A DNA stretch of 64,000 nt, taken from contig CM054062.1 of NCBI GenBank assembly GCA_028641055.1, positions 171,912,347 through 171,976,346 on the forward strand, read 5' to 3'. Positions 1-10,250 of this stretch are shown piece after piece. Both the position numbers and the translations under genes were made by a program. Under the pieces are notes generated by a model. It was not told where the DNA came from. It ran no database searches and saw only the letters and a program-made list of their open reading frames with translations. Each line of letters begins with the position of its first letter. Positions within the stretch are counted from its first letter, which is position 1. This DNA comes from Alopecurus myosuroides. Lineage: Eukaryota > Streptophyta > Magnoliopsida > Poales > Poaceae.

Positions 1-2371
1 TGAAAGTGACGGAAACACTGGGGGCACAAAGGGCTTTGGCCTTGATGCAGATGCGAGGGTGCAACCATCAAGGAAACGCCAGCTGTCAGTGATCTCCTCC
101 GATAAGGGGGGAGGAGGCGGAGGAGAAGGAGAGCAGGTCTAACAGGGACTTACGCGTCGTGCCCTTGCATCTCCCACACTCGTGCGACTCAGAAGATCTG
201 GGCGAGATCCAAAGCGAGTCTCGCGAGGCGAAGAGGGCCCATCGCGAAGGTGCTGATGTTGGTGCCAGCGCGCCTCTCACGAGGAAAAACGCTGGCGTGG
301 CCGCTCCCTCTCGAACACGGTCGACGACGGTTTGGGGTTTCTCCGTAAGGTGAGCTTTCAAATTCTCCTTCTTTATATTGTTGGATCCAGATATTAACCT
401 TCTCTCCAACCACGCAGGGGCCCTGCGGAGAAGAGGACAAATGGGCCACCGAGTCCACGGAGGCCACTGCTCCCAACGGGGCTGAAGGAAGTGGCCCGAA
501 GGCACACACCTCTCCTCCTCCGTTGGCCGACGCGGTAGCACGTCCACAATGTCGTTGGGGGCGGCTGCGAACATTCATACGGTCCTTTCACGGGCCGGTG
601 TACAGAACGTGACGCCACGGTCGCTGCCCGCCACGACGCGTCATGAGGGCGACACCAGCGAGCGCCCTATTGAGCTCGAGGATGATTACATGGAGATCTT
701 GTTGACGCCCAAGGCAAAAGCATGCGCCGCCATGTCTCCCACCGGCCAGGCTGCGAGTGATGCGGTCGGCTCCGCATCTGGTCCCCCTCCCTCACAAGCG
801 GCGCAAGGCGCTGCCTCGGCGGGGAGAAAAGAGCCCGAAGTTGCTCTGGTCCTTGGTGCCTCCTTCATACATAAGGACTTCTTCGACGAGGTGACGCACA
901 AGGACACCTGGTCCCTTCGGGTTCGTGGTCATGGCAGCCCGAACCTCATTCTTGAAGGTTCTATGGCCGACATCGCGAAGAAGGTCATAGACGTGATCCA
1001 AATCCAAGAAAACACGCATATCTAGGCGGTTGGCAAGGAGTACGAGCGCCTTGAGGCCCTGGCGCTCAACTCCAAGAGATGATCACATCGTGCCGCAGAA
1101 AAGAGGAGGCCGTGGTGGCGGTCTGCCAGCTGAAGCTCAAGGAGACTGAGCGGAAATGCTAGGACTCTGCTCAGGAAGCGGCTGCGACACTTGAGGAGGA
1201 CTAGGGTAAGCTTGCAACGGCAAAGGTCCACGAGAAGGAGCTTCTCTTGGAGAAGGAAAAACATAAGAAGGAGGTTGAAGCCTGGGCCCTTGCCTGCAAG
1301 GAGCAGGACGACAACCTTGATCTCCGCGAGATGGAGCTGGATTCTTGCGCGAATGGGATCAAGACTCACGAGGTGAACCTGGTTGTCAGAGAGGGAGGTA
1401 TCCAGACCCTCTAGAAAGACATTGAGAAGCGCAAGGCGAAGGCTAGCCGGTTGGTGCACGAGGTCACCCAGGAGCGTGAACGCCTCGAGGCACTAGATTG
1501 CGACTTGAAGGCCGCGGGGGAGAAGCACAAGAAGGCCGTTGAGGCATACCACGCTGAGCTTGCCGCCTCAAAGGAGAAAAACGAGAAGGACGTCCAAGAC
1601 CAGGTCCAGGCGGGCCGTGATGTGTACCAAGAGGTGCTCGAAGCGGACTTTAGCGGGAAATTCCAGCAACAGGAGGAGGTATTCGCCGGGATCAAGCAGG
1701 AACTGCACCGAGAGATCGAGGGCCTCAAGAAAGACCTCGCCAGGATCCGTCAACATGGTGGAGAAGAGATAAGCGCGAAGGAGCATGCGGTCAAGAAGGT
1801 CGCGCAATTCCGAACTGACTTGTTCTCCCTGCAGGTGCAGCTTGCCCCCATTGCCGAGGAGGGCGCCGAGCATGAGGGATTGGCGAAGCAGGCGCTGGCG
1901 CTCAAGCGCCAGTTTGAGGAGATGTTCCGCCGATCCGTCGACCGTGCCCACGAGGTTGGCGGGCATATGTGCGTCGAAACGCCGGCTTTCCCGACTCAGT
2001 ATGATGCCATGAAGTGCCTCCACTTCTTCATTCATTTCTTTGACTCGCTGAAGGAGGACGTCCAGTGCCTGGATGACATGGTTGATGAGGAGTGCCGCCA
2101 ACTCCTGGCGCCGACAGCAACACAGGCCTTCTCCCACATCGTCCACCTCCACCCTACCTTCGACTTCGGCCGCCTGCTAGATCCCATCAGCGCGGAGCGT
2201 GTCGACCCCCTCACGGCCCGCGTGAAGGACGACGTGGGCGCCTTCGTAAAGGTCTTTTCTCCGTAGACCATGGACGACAAGGGGAGGCCACTCGATGACG
2301 GTGGCAAGGAAGAGGAAGGTACATATCGAAGTGATGAAGAAGGCTCGGGGGAGAGTGATTCTGCTTCTTAA
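1..2371 (+). pseudogene. C-terminal part of a Gypsy-borne 'putative gypsy type transposon' (PF04195-like) gene, decayed
   Basis: The forward strand encodes a low-complexity hinge, a long coiled coil and a globular end, the tail seen in grass proteins that begin with the PF04195 domain. The N-terminal domain would lie left of the window. A likely intron runs from the GT at 350 to the AG at 417. The frame is open at 549-1025 (start MSLGAAANIH) and 1451-2266. Between and after these it continues with stops, including TAG at 1023 and 2264, ending at TAA 2369-2371 after an acidic Ser/Asp/Glu tail. Residues 1451-2266 are Lys/Glu-rich heptads, then a His/Phe-rich end. A frame change near 545 and several stops make it non-coding now. 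It resembles in layout the genes at 39071 and 56127. The family assignment is by recognition, not by a search. Confidence 0.6.
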
Positions 2372-3198
2372 GGGGTGGTTTTGCGCATATGGTGCATGTA
2401 ATAGGGACAGAGAACTTGTCGTGAATGCTTTTCAACTTTGAGCTTATAAAGAATGTTCTGCACTCTTTTGCTGGTATTTTGTCTCTATGTGCCATTAATG
2501 TTTGTGAGTTAGTACTTAACTTTCGGGGGGGGGGGTGGAACCCCTTTGTCGAGATGAAGGTGGCGCTTGGGGAGAGTCTCTCGAGAGACTTCCTGCTTGT
2601 CCCTCGGGGAGGACCCCTTTCACTCCTCGGGGAGATCATGCGCCTTGCTTCGAGGGGAGTGACCTTGCCTGCAATGTTTTGTGTTTTGGGAGTGGTGCGC
2701 ATTCGTCCGTTCTGACGTGAGTACCCCGTGAGGAGATTTGCACAAAGGATCTTGGCAAGGTGTTGTGCACGGTAGCGACCCGTGCACATGTACCTACCTA
2801 GCCCCCGCTCGCGGGGTGCTCTCGTGAGGAAACGGAACTCGTGCGCCTCTTAAGATAAAAAGGGTATGATGAGATGGGAATGTATGGATGTAGATATGCA
2901 AAGAATTGCTTAGGAAAGCAACTAGATTTACTGCTAGGATAAAAAACATTGTTGTTTACAAACACTTGGGGATGGCGTGACCGTGCGGTCCCCCAAGCAG
3001 CACTTGACGTCACCGTGCGGACTCGGGACTCCCATCGTCATGGGGTTGAATCTCACGCGAGTTCAGGTGCATTGTTTGAGGATGTCGCAGCCTTCTGGCG
3101 CTCTAAAAAAATCACAGTTTGCCCCACCAGAACGGGGTTCCCACATGCGTGGGTGGAGGCTCTCACGGCCTTGTGAGGGCGTGAGGCTCTCCCTAATT
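2372..3198. mobile_element. Non-coding inside of the same Gypsy remnant, truncated on the right
   Basis: No coding region is visible. The stretch holds a G run near 2525, GC-rich segments repeating 'cctcgggga' (about 2590-2640), and a 'ctagcccccgctcg' tract near 2797. The last is close to the polypurine-tract-like motif seen in the two Tat-type Gypsy elements further right. No pol follows the antisense-type gene, so the element was cut before its pol region. The border with the Copia LTR is set at about 3198 from the change in composition and is not exact. Confidence 0.4.
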
Positions 3199-4512
3199 GT
3201 GGAGTCTTTTACCTTCCCGCCTTTTTCTTTCCTTTTTTCCTTGTTCTCTGTTTTGGAAATTCCGTCTATTACCAAAACACAAACAAGGAATGTTCTGGGA
3301 AGGGTAATGCGCCCTATTTATGTGCCATGGGACCCATGCGGCTGCCCCCCAAAAATTGGGGTGCAATCCTGGGGCATTTCTGCCCCCTTCTGCACTCCTC
3401 CTTATTGGTTTTTCTCCTAGACTTTTCCGGAACCCTATATACCCTTTAGATAAAATTGTCGAATATATCTATTTATGCCAGAAACACTTTCTAATATCTT
3501 GGGAGACCGCATGCCCACTCATATAATCTCTCTAAATATAATTATATCACGTTGGAACTATCTGAGTGATACCCGCTCTCTTCTTCGAATAATCCAATGT
3601 TAACAACTGACTGTGATGCCTTAAGTGTGTGACCCCTATAGGTTCGATAATAAGTACACATGATCGAAGAACTATTTTCCCAATCAATAATCATCATCAG
3701 GACTGTGGACGTCCATATTGACTCCTACAAGTTTTACGAAGGAACTTTGCTGAACCTGTTGATTATCAAGTATGTTTCCATTACTTCACGATACCAATCA
3801 ATACCTCTAGGCGAGATGAATGACATGTCCATGATTAAACTATTTAATCATCATGTAAAATTGTCCTCATTATCCGGTATGATTCCTTTTGCTTATTCCC
3901 GTGTTATAGTATCCTCATGACTTGCATCATGCTTTTGTCTGCACAGACTTGTTAATGGATAATATCACACTAGGTTAATCATGGATGTATCTCTCTATTT
4001 TCTATAAGAGTAATTCCCAGTCTTGAACTATCATGGTGAATTGCACACCTTCTAGAATACCCAGTAATAGCATTTTTGTCACCCAGTTTCCGTGTTATAC
4101 TTGACTAAACCAAAGAATACTTTCCAGAATGCAACATCATATATTCTTTTGGTAAAATGAAGCAAACAAGTTAACCATACTGTGATGATAGTATTTATAT
4201 CAATGCTAAAACCAGATCTTGTAGTATCTCAACTACTTGGGTCAACCCAGCCACAATGTTGAAACAACAACGTGCTCCCACTAATATTGGCATAAAAAAT
4301 GTCCATGACCAGGAAAACATGGTCATCTAATACTAACTAGTTTTTCTAAGAGACATGAAAAAAAGCTATAATGGTGTGTTTATGTTTCTACATGTGCGGA
4401 TGGGTTTTCCTCTGAATCTCACATTCAGTGTCCATAGCAATTACAGCATAAAACACAATACATTAATCATGAAATAGATGTATTTTATTGTCTCTTGGGC
4501 ATACATCCAACA
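3199..4512 (-). mobile_element. Copia-type LTR, reverse orientation
   Basis: Read on the minus strand, the sequence begins TGTTGGATGTATGCCC at 4512, the start style of BARE/Angela-like Copia LTRs in grasses. Near 3620-3650 it contains the reverse complement of a segment typical of those LTRs (CTATAGGGGTCACACAC). The 5' edge at 4512 is sharp. The other edge, near 3199 (TGTGGAG on the plus strand), is uncertain. It cannot pair with the LTR at 23179-24045, which is unrelated in sequence and points the other way. No PBS or polypurine tract lies next to either edge, so it is a solo or truncated LTR. Confidence 0.6.
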
Positions 4513-4922
4513 TATGACTTGCTCATCAAATCAGAAGATACCTACTTCATCTAGTCAGAAATTGGTTGCAATTTCCAAACCCACCATTCCAATAGAATAC
4601 ATTGAGAATCCTATAAAGTATGACAATGAAGTTCCTGTAAGGAGTAAGATACAGAGAACTGCATGTTCCATTGTTAATGATTTCATTGATTATCTCGTGG
4701 GTGACACAACCAGGACTATTTCAGAAGTCTATGCATCTCTTGATGCTCACTAGTGGAAATAGGTTGTCCGTTGCAAGATGGATTCCAGCTTGGCTAACAG
4801 AACCTAGGAGATCATTGATCGTCCTTATATGTGCAAACCTATAGTATGTAAGTGGGTGTTCAAAAAAAAAATTAGGCCTGATGGTACAATTGAAAAGTAA
4901 AAGACAAGATTTGTGGCCAAGG
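4513..4922 (+). pseudogene. Copia pol fragment, start of the reverse transcriptase
   Basis: In the forward frame this region reads as the linker and first RT block of a Copia polyprotein: a basic RRSKIQRT-like stretch, 'ISEVYASLDAH', then 'CKWVFKKK' followed by 'RPDGTIEK' (about 4850-4900). Several stops interrupt it (for example TAG at 4751-4753). It ends in 'VAKG' where the CACTA element starts, and the next RT residues resume directly at 21343. Gag, protease and integrase are absent, so the Copia element was truncated on the left at 4512. Confidence 0.75.
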
Positions 4923-4925
4923 GTT
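4923..4925. repeat. Target-site duplication of the CACTA element, left copy (GTT)
   Basis: GTT sits directly before CACTACC and is repeated directly after TAGTG at 21340-21342. Three bases is the usual CACTA duplication length. Removing the element and one copy restores the Copia RT reading, with Lys-Gly before and Tyr-Thr-Gln after. Confidence 0.9.
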
Positions 4926-4957
4926 CACTACCAAATACCGTGCGATCAGGGACGTTT
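4926..4957 (+). repeat. CACTA left terminal inverted repeat
   Basis: It pairs with the reverse complement of 21308-21339: 11 identical bases (CACTACCAAAT), then CC, GCG, TC, GGGAC and TTT blocks conserved with single changes between them. That is 26 of 32 matching positions. Confidence 0.9.
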
Positions 4958-5499
4958 TGAGCGCGACGTTTCGATAACATTGCGTGTTTCTGTCGCGGGT
5001 GGCTAGAAAGTAGATTTGTCTCTCGACATTTTGGTGATCATAGGTCGGTCGATCTCGATGTTTTTTACATTTTATGTCGCGGATTTTCTTTCCCGGTCCA
5101 ATAAGCCCAGTTTGAGGCGAGTTTCGTTCGACGAGAACATCGCAGATTAGTCGAATTATCCCTTTTCATTTATGTCATTTATTTCTCCATATTGTGAAAT
5201 CGAATTATCGGCCGGTATATGTTTTTGTATCGCCATTAGTCGAATGTAATCCTTTTAATTTCTGTCACTTATATCCATCGAAATTTTCGTCATTTATTTC
5301 TCCATATTGTGAACTCGAATTATCTATAAGAAAAATAAAATAGACTATATATTAATAGCAACCACCCAATACAACCAACGAGATTATCAATCTAAACAGA
5401 ACATCAGAAGCACGGGGGCAGCAACCAACACACCCAGACACATATATATAGGCAGACTGGCCTTTGTTTTGAAGCACGGAGAGAGAACTTTAGCTAGGA

Positions 5500-6099
5500 C
5501 TAAAAGAACATTAGAAGGGGGCCGACTGCTACGAGGAGAGGCACTGGATCCTCCCCTCCATGGGCCATCACAGCTACGAGGAGAGCGATCAGAGTTTCCT
5601 GCTCTGCCAGGGCTAAATGGATCTTTAGTTTCGCAACCTTCAAGGTCAGTTCGAGGTTGTTGGCCATCATTTTCGACAGATCATCTAGCAACTTCAACAA
5701 CGTTGTGTTGGAAGCTTCGCCCTGTTGCGCCTGCTCCTTCCTACCATCGGCTGCCTTCTTGAGATTGTCGTGGGCGAGCTTCATGGCCTTCTCAAGCTCA
5801 GCTTCTAGGAAGGTTACCCTCTCCGCTAGAGCATTGAAGATGACCTTCTCCTCGGCTTCAACTGCCCTGCAGATAGTTGCATTATAGGAAGTTGGTGTTA
5901 ATCTAAAAGACAAAACGGATCTAAGAAAGATGAAATCACGCGGAATTCAGAAACGGATCTAAGAAAGATGAAATCACGAGGAATTCAGAAACGGATCTAA
6001 GAAAGATGAAATCACGAGGAATTCAGAAATGGATCAGAAGTACATGAACATAAATTGAATCTACATGAGGGCAGCAGACCGCTTCACCGGTGGAGCCAT
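5500..6099 (-). pseudogene. Small coiled-coil gene carried in the CACTA element
   Basis: Two likely exons on the minus strand. The first starts at ATG 6099 (MAPPVKRSAAL) and meets TAG at 6061-6063 unless spliced out. The second follows a good acceptor (TCTGCAG) near 5874 and encodes a Glu/Lys/Leu-rich coiled coil (AEEKVIFNALAERVTFLEAE...), ending at 5500-5502. The intervening DNA holds three 38-bp repeats. No donor fits cleanly, so the gene may be broken. Function unknown. It looks like cargo or an accessory gene of the CACTA family, not part of the transposase. Confidence 0.4.
5913..6026. repeat. Three tandem 38-bp repeats
   Basis: Units at 5913-5950, 5951-5988 and 5989-6026, each beginning AAACGGATCTAAGAAAG. 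The second and third are identical and the first differs at one base (CGCGG against CGAGG). They lie in the probable intron of the coiled-coil gene. Confidence 0.9.
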
Positions 6100-6609
6100 G
6101 GCCGCCTGGAGGAACGCTCGAGCAGTTACGACATCAAAGGTTTTCACTTGAGAGGAGGGGTAAGGCGGATAGAGGACGAACTGAAGGGCGCATCTATTTA
6201 TACACCGGGAGGAGGAGTGTAACGAAGGAGCCGCATGCATGACGAAGCAATAACTGGCCGCCGAACTGCAGCGACACGTTTCACTTTCACAATATCGCGT
6301 CGAAGTCACCAATGCACGTGTGGCGTGCCATGGTTACGACGGTGAGTGGCAGAGTGGTTGTTTCCAGACTTGGGCCATGATGCCACTTTCTTGGGCCCTG
6401 TCCTGTCAGGCAATTTTATTGGTCTTTATAGCACACCGTAGCCCATAATTATCCTAGTTGTAACCCAAATTAAAAAGGAAGAAATATTCAAACTTCAACG
6501 AACACATAAAACGTCAAAATTTTGATTCTTTTGACACGTTTCCAACATCTTCGACACTTTGACACTTCGGAAACTACATATCGACACTTCAGATACTACA
6601 AATCGAGAC

Positions 6610-7150
6610 TTCGAACACTACACATCATCCCAGAATGCATCGTCAAGTTCGTTGTCATCGGAGTCCTGCATAAGGATCTCCTAGAATGCATCGTGCATCC
6701 TCATCTGACGATGAGACGACGATGGTGGAGGGGCCAGCATCCCCCTAGGATGTACGAGCTCGCATCTTCGCGTCCCTCTAAGCGTCGAGCCGCAACTGTG
6801 CCTGTACGAGATCTGGGTGAACACATCGGAACCTCTCCATCGTGGCCACGTCGTCCTGGCGGGTGCGCAGCTGCACGAATGAGCGGCGGTTCTCCTGCTC
6901 CTCCTTCCGGGTCACAATCCTCAGATCTGGGGCGAGGAACTTGGCAACTTCCCTGCTCTCGACGTCCCGAATGTTGAGCTCGGCGCGCGGGCGGCCGAAC
7001 CGCCACACCGCCACGTTGAACACGCCGGCGGCGAGCTCGGGCATGTCGAAGGTTCCCATCCACCACCGCACACCATTGTGTGTGATCTCCGCGGACCAGT
7101 GCCCGGACGGCCGCAGCTGCACACCTCAGAAGACGGTGCTGCCTCTCATG
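6610..7150 (-). pseudogene. AP2/ERF-like domain gene fragment in the CACTA element
   Basis: The minus strand encodes 'RPSGHWSAEI', 'WWMGTFDMPELAAGVFNVAVW', 'GRPRAELN' and 'FLAPDLRIVTR'. This follows the AP2/ERF pattern: RPSG-W-AEI, then a W-LGTFD-type strand, then the helix ending in a W-G-P-A-LN motif. A TGA at 7126-7128 cuts the start of the domain, just after 'GSTVF' and before 'GVQLRPSG'. A stop at 6778-6780 precedes a Ser/Asp/Glu tail with more breaks to about 6610. Grass CACTA and related elements often carry such AP2-like proteins. This copy cannot make a full protein. Confidence 0.55.
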
Positions 7151-7159
7151 GATGGCGCC

Positions 7160-7640
7160 TTCGGGTGGATGCGGCAGCGGCATGTAGTAATCAGTGCCGA
7201 GAGTGAGGGGGGAGGTCACGGAGGGTCTGGCGGCGGCGTAGAAGGTAGGTTGCGTGGTCCGTGCTCGGTCGTTTTTATGCGATAGCGACGAGGTCGAGAA
7301 GTTCAGTGACCGTTGGCTTGCCAGGATTTTATTGAGTTCTTCAGTGATGAGTTGCACAATCTACCAGCACGAGGGATTTGATCTAAACTCTGAGATTTTA
7401 GAACCTATTAGCGATTTGATCTTTACTCAGGTTTTAGCACGAAGGATCTACCAGCGATAATATACCTTACAAGTTCACAAAACAAACTAAACCTTGCAAG
7501 TCCAGCAAAGAAACTAAACCTTAACAAGTCTAGGAAACAAACGGAATTACACTCCAGCCAGACAAAATAAGAAGTTCAAAGGCCTAGCTCAGCATCAGCC
7601 TAGTCTCTTCACCCCAAGGCATATCCTTTGCTCCGGTTCT
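7160..7640. other. CACTA inside with no recognisable gene
   Basis: Moderately AT-rich DNA with two diverged copies of a 'gatttgatct...' phrase (7374 and 7413) and two of 'aaacaaactaaaccttgcaag' type (about 7480 and 7507). No supported coding region or RNA gene was seen. Confidence 0.4.
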
Positions 7641-7930
7641 ATATCACCTGCATCTCAATGACCGCCTCCAACCTGGGGTCATCGGTCTCCCTCACAATGA
7701 TCCAAATAGGTTGCCGATTATGAAAATTATTGCCTTGGACGAAAACCATCCACACCAGCTTGTCGAGGATAATGCGGCCGTCGATTTTCTTGTTGTAAGT
7801 AATGGTGGTGACATGCCCTGCTGCTCCAAGTCGTAGGCCAATCCTTCCATGATTCCCAAGTCCAGCGTGTTCTCATATCAACTTTGGTAGTTTCTAAGCA
7901 TGAAACATAACATACCATATTAGCAGACCT
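7640..7930 (-). pseudogene. B3-domain-like fragment (second half of a domain)
   Basis: In the frame starting near 7915 the minus strand reads 'LGAAGHVTTITYNKK', 'GRIILDKL', 'WMVFVQGNN' and 'IIVRETDDPRLEAVIEM'. That has the layout of the end of a plant B3 DNA-binding domain (charged strand, G-W-x-x-F-V-x-x-N, then a hydrophobic strand). The longest open frame here is a different, meaningless one. It may be the missing end of the plus-strand B3 fragment at 8139-8662, now in opposite orientation. No start codon or full exon structure can be placed. Confidence 0.35.
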
Positions 7931-8138
7931 TCTCATGGATCTTTAAAATTTACTTGAAAAAAGAGGAGGGCGTCTTATAGGTACATACCATATTATAGTA
8001 TTTCTGTCGCCATTGCCAGCATCACACCTCAAGTCAATGGTAAGAAAATAATTCTTTTTCATACACTTGTATTATGTTTTGTGTTTTTATTACAATATCT
8101 AATTTCCATGTTTCTTTTTATTTCTGATGCACATATTG

Positions 8139-8662
8139 TACCGTGCATTGCTCGGATAGCATTCAACAAGTTAGTAGACGAGCGTGTGTTGTTTAGTTCC
8201 CATGGTAGGAAGTACACCTCTCGTGTGCCAAAGATAAATCAAGACCCGTTTGCACGGGACACAATGGGATTGGTTCATCGAGGATAAGAACATCTCCGTG
8301 GGAGAGATAGTAGTGTTTTCCATGATACCAAGGCCCACTATCTACGTTGTTATTATTGGCGACGCCCAAGATGGCTCACTTTCCATTTGAAGCGAAGGTG
8401 ACTCAATTTCAAGCGAAGATGACTCAATTTGCAGCGAAGATGGCATTTCTGATGATGAGATGCATGATGAGGATTCTAGCAATTCTGATGATGAGGTCCA
8501 TGATGAGGATTCTGACAATTCTACTAATGAGAGGCATGATTATGCCAACATCGTATATGCCGAAAGAGCCAATCTTGAGAATCACGAGAAGAACTGCCTG
8601 GCTCGGCTTCTACCCCTTGAACCCTATGTTGGTCTTCCTTTTGTGACACGTTTAACGGTCAC
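8139..8662 (+). pseudogene. B3-domain (REM-like) gene fragment, frameshifted
   Basis: The forward strand gives 'SSHGRKYTSRV' in one frame (to about 8238) and then, one frame over, 'GTQWDWFIEDKNISVGEIVVF' style residues, where W-x-x-F and the GE-VVF strand match a B3 domain. An acidic linker of repeated Ser-Glu-Asp-Asp units follows (8375-8530). 'PYVGLPFVTRLTV', the opening of a second B3 domain, comes last and is cut off at the LTR border near 8662. A stop at 8384-8386 and the frame change near 8240 show it is dead. Probably a captured host gene piece. Confidence 0.45.
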
Positions 8663-10250
8663 AAGCTTGTGGACCGAAGAGGAGTCGAAGACGGGCACCA
8701 GGGGGCCCACACCATGGGGTGGCGCGCCCCCTCCCCCCTTGGCCATGCCAGGGGGTGGTGTGGGCCCCCCAGGGATCCACCGCCTTTTCCCTTTCGCCTA
8801 TTTATTCCCCCCGGATGGAAAACCCTAAACACCTGATAAAAAATCCCCGAAAAGTTCTGCAGCCGCCGTCGTCGTCAACCCTAGATCAGGGGGTTCTGAA
8901 GCTGTCTCCCGGCACCCTGCCGGAGAGGAGATCATCACCGGAGGCCTCTTCATCACCATGCCTGCCTCCGGAGTGATGCGTGAGTAGTTCATCCTTGGAC
9001 TACAGGTCCATAACAGTAGCTAGATGGTTGTCTTCTCCTCCTATGCCTCAATGTTTAGATCTCGTGAGCTGCCTAACATGATCGAGATTGTTCTTATGTA
9101 ACTCTATGTGCTATGTTTGCTGGGATCCGATGAATATTGAACTTATGCCAAGTTGATTATAGTCTTATATTACATATGTTATTTGTGATTTTGCATGCTT
9201 TCCGTTGCTAGTGGTTGCTCTGGCCAAGTAGTTGCTACTGACTCCAATAGGGAGTATTTATGCTCGATAGTGGGTTCATGCCTCCATTTCGCATGTGCTT
9301 GAGTGACAGAAACGTGACAGGGGAGGATGTGCTGTTGCCACTAGGGAGAAAACAGTGGTGTGAGTTCCCGTGTGTACAATCATTTCTTACATTACACACA
9401 TTGCTTAATGCGATTATCTGTTGCTTGCAACTTAATACCTAAGGGGGTTCGGATGATAACCTGAGGGTGGATTATTAGTCATAGATGCAGTTGGATTACG
9501 GTCTATGTATATTGTTGTAATGCCCGCACTAAATATCATAGTATTCATCATGTCATGAATGTGCACTACGGTGAAACCTTTATTTGTCAATTGCCTAGCT
9601 GTAATTTGTTTACCCATCATGCTATCTTTTATGGAGAGACATCACTAGTGAACCTATGAACCTTGGTCCATTTTCCTACACTGTTAAACAAACCACTACA
9701 ATTTCCTGCTTTCTTTACTTACTGCAAGCATACACTATTTTACACACTATATGTCTAATCTTTGTTTTCAGCAAGACATGTAAGATTGATAACCTCACTG
9801 TACCGTTGGGACAAAGTATTTTGGTTGTGTTGTGAGCAGGTCCCGCGTTGTTGCTGACACCGGTGAGCCATCACCACCGTCAGTGGCATCAACCTTCCGA
9901 AGATCCTCTTTCTCCTACTAGATTTATAACCTTGGTTCTTAACTGAGGGAAATTCTTACCGCTGTACTCATCAAACCCTCCTCTTGGGGTTCCCAACACA
10001 CAGGAATTTCTGATGCTTCCGGGGAAAATAGGAACTTCGGGATTTGTGGGGTCCAATTCCGAGAATATTTCCAGAAAAACTTTTCTGAAATAAAATATAG
10101 CAGAAAACAGGGAACTGGCACTTGGCATCTTGTTAATAGGTTAGTCCCGAAAAACGTGTAAAATGACATAAAGAAGGAAGAAAACATGTAGCAATTAGCA
10201 TAATATCATCATGGAGCATCAGAAATTATAGATACGTTGGAGACGTATCA
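8663..10250 (-). repeat. 3' LTR of the non-autonomous Gypsy, with inner inversion
   Basis: 10013-10250 is the LTR start on the minus strand (TGATACGTC... to CCCCGGAAGCAT). 8663-10012 is the rest of the same LTR but on the plus strand, from a GACCGAAGAGG segment through the 'CTGCCGGAGAGGAG' leader to 'TTGGGGTTCCCAACACACAGG'. It aligns with the reverse complement of the other LTR (14410-15603). The two break edges both carry AAGCTT/ATGCTT-like sequence, fitting a flip of the middle of one LTR. Confidence 0.75.

Noticed and set aside
5913..6026. Possible CRISPR-like repeats
   Set aside because: Three head-to-tail 38-bp copies with no spacers, in plant transposon DNA; a plain tandem repeat.
8347..8646. 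Met/Leu-rich 99-codon frame
   Set aside because: Out-of-frame reading of the acidic Ser-Asp linker of the B3-like fragment.
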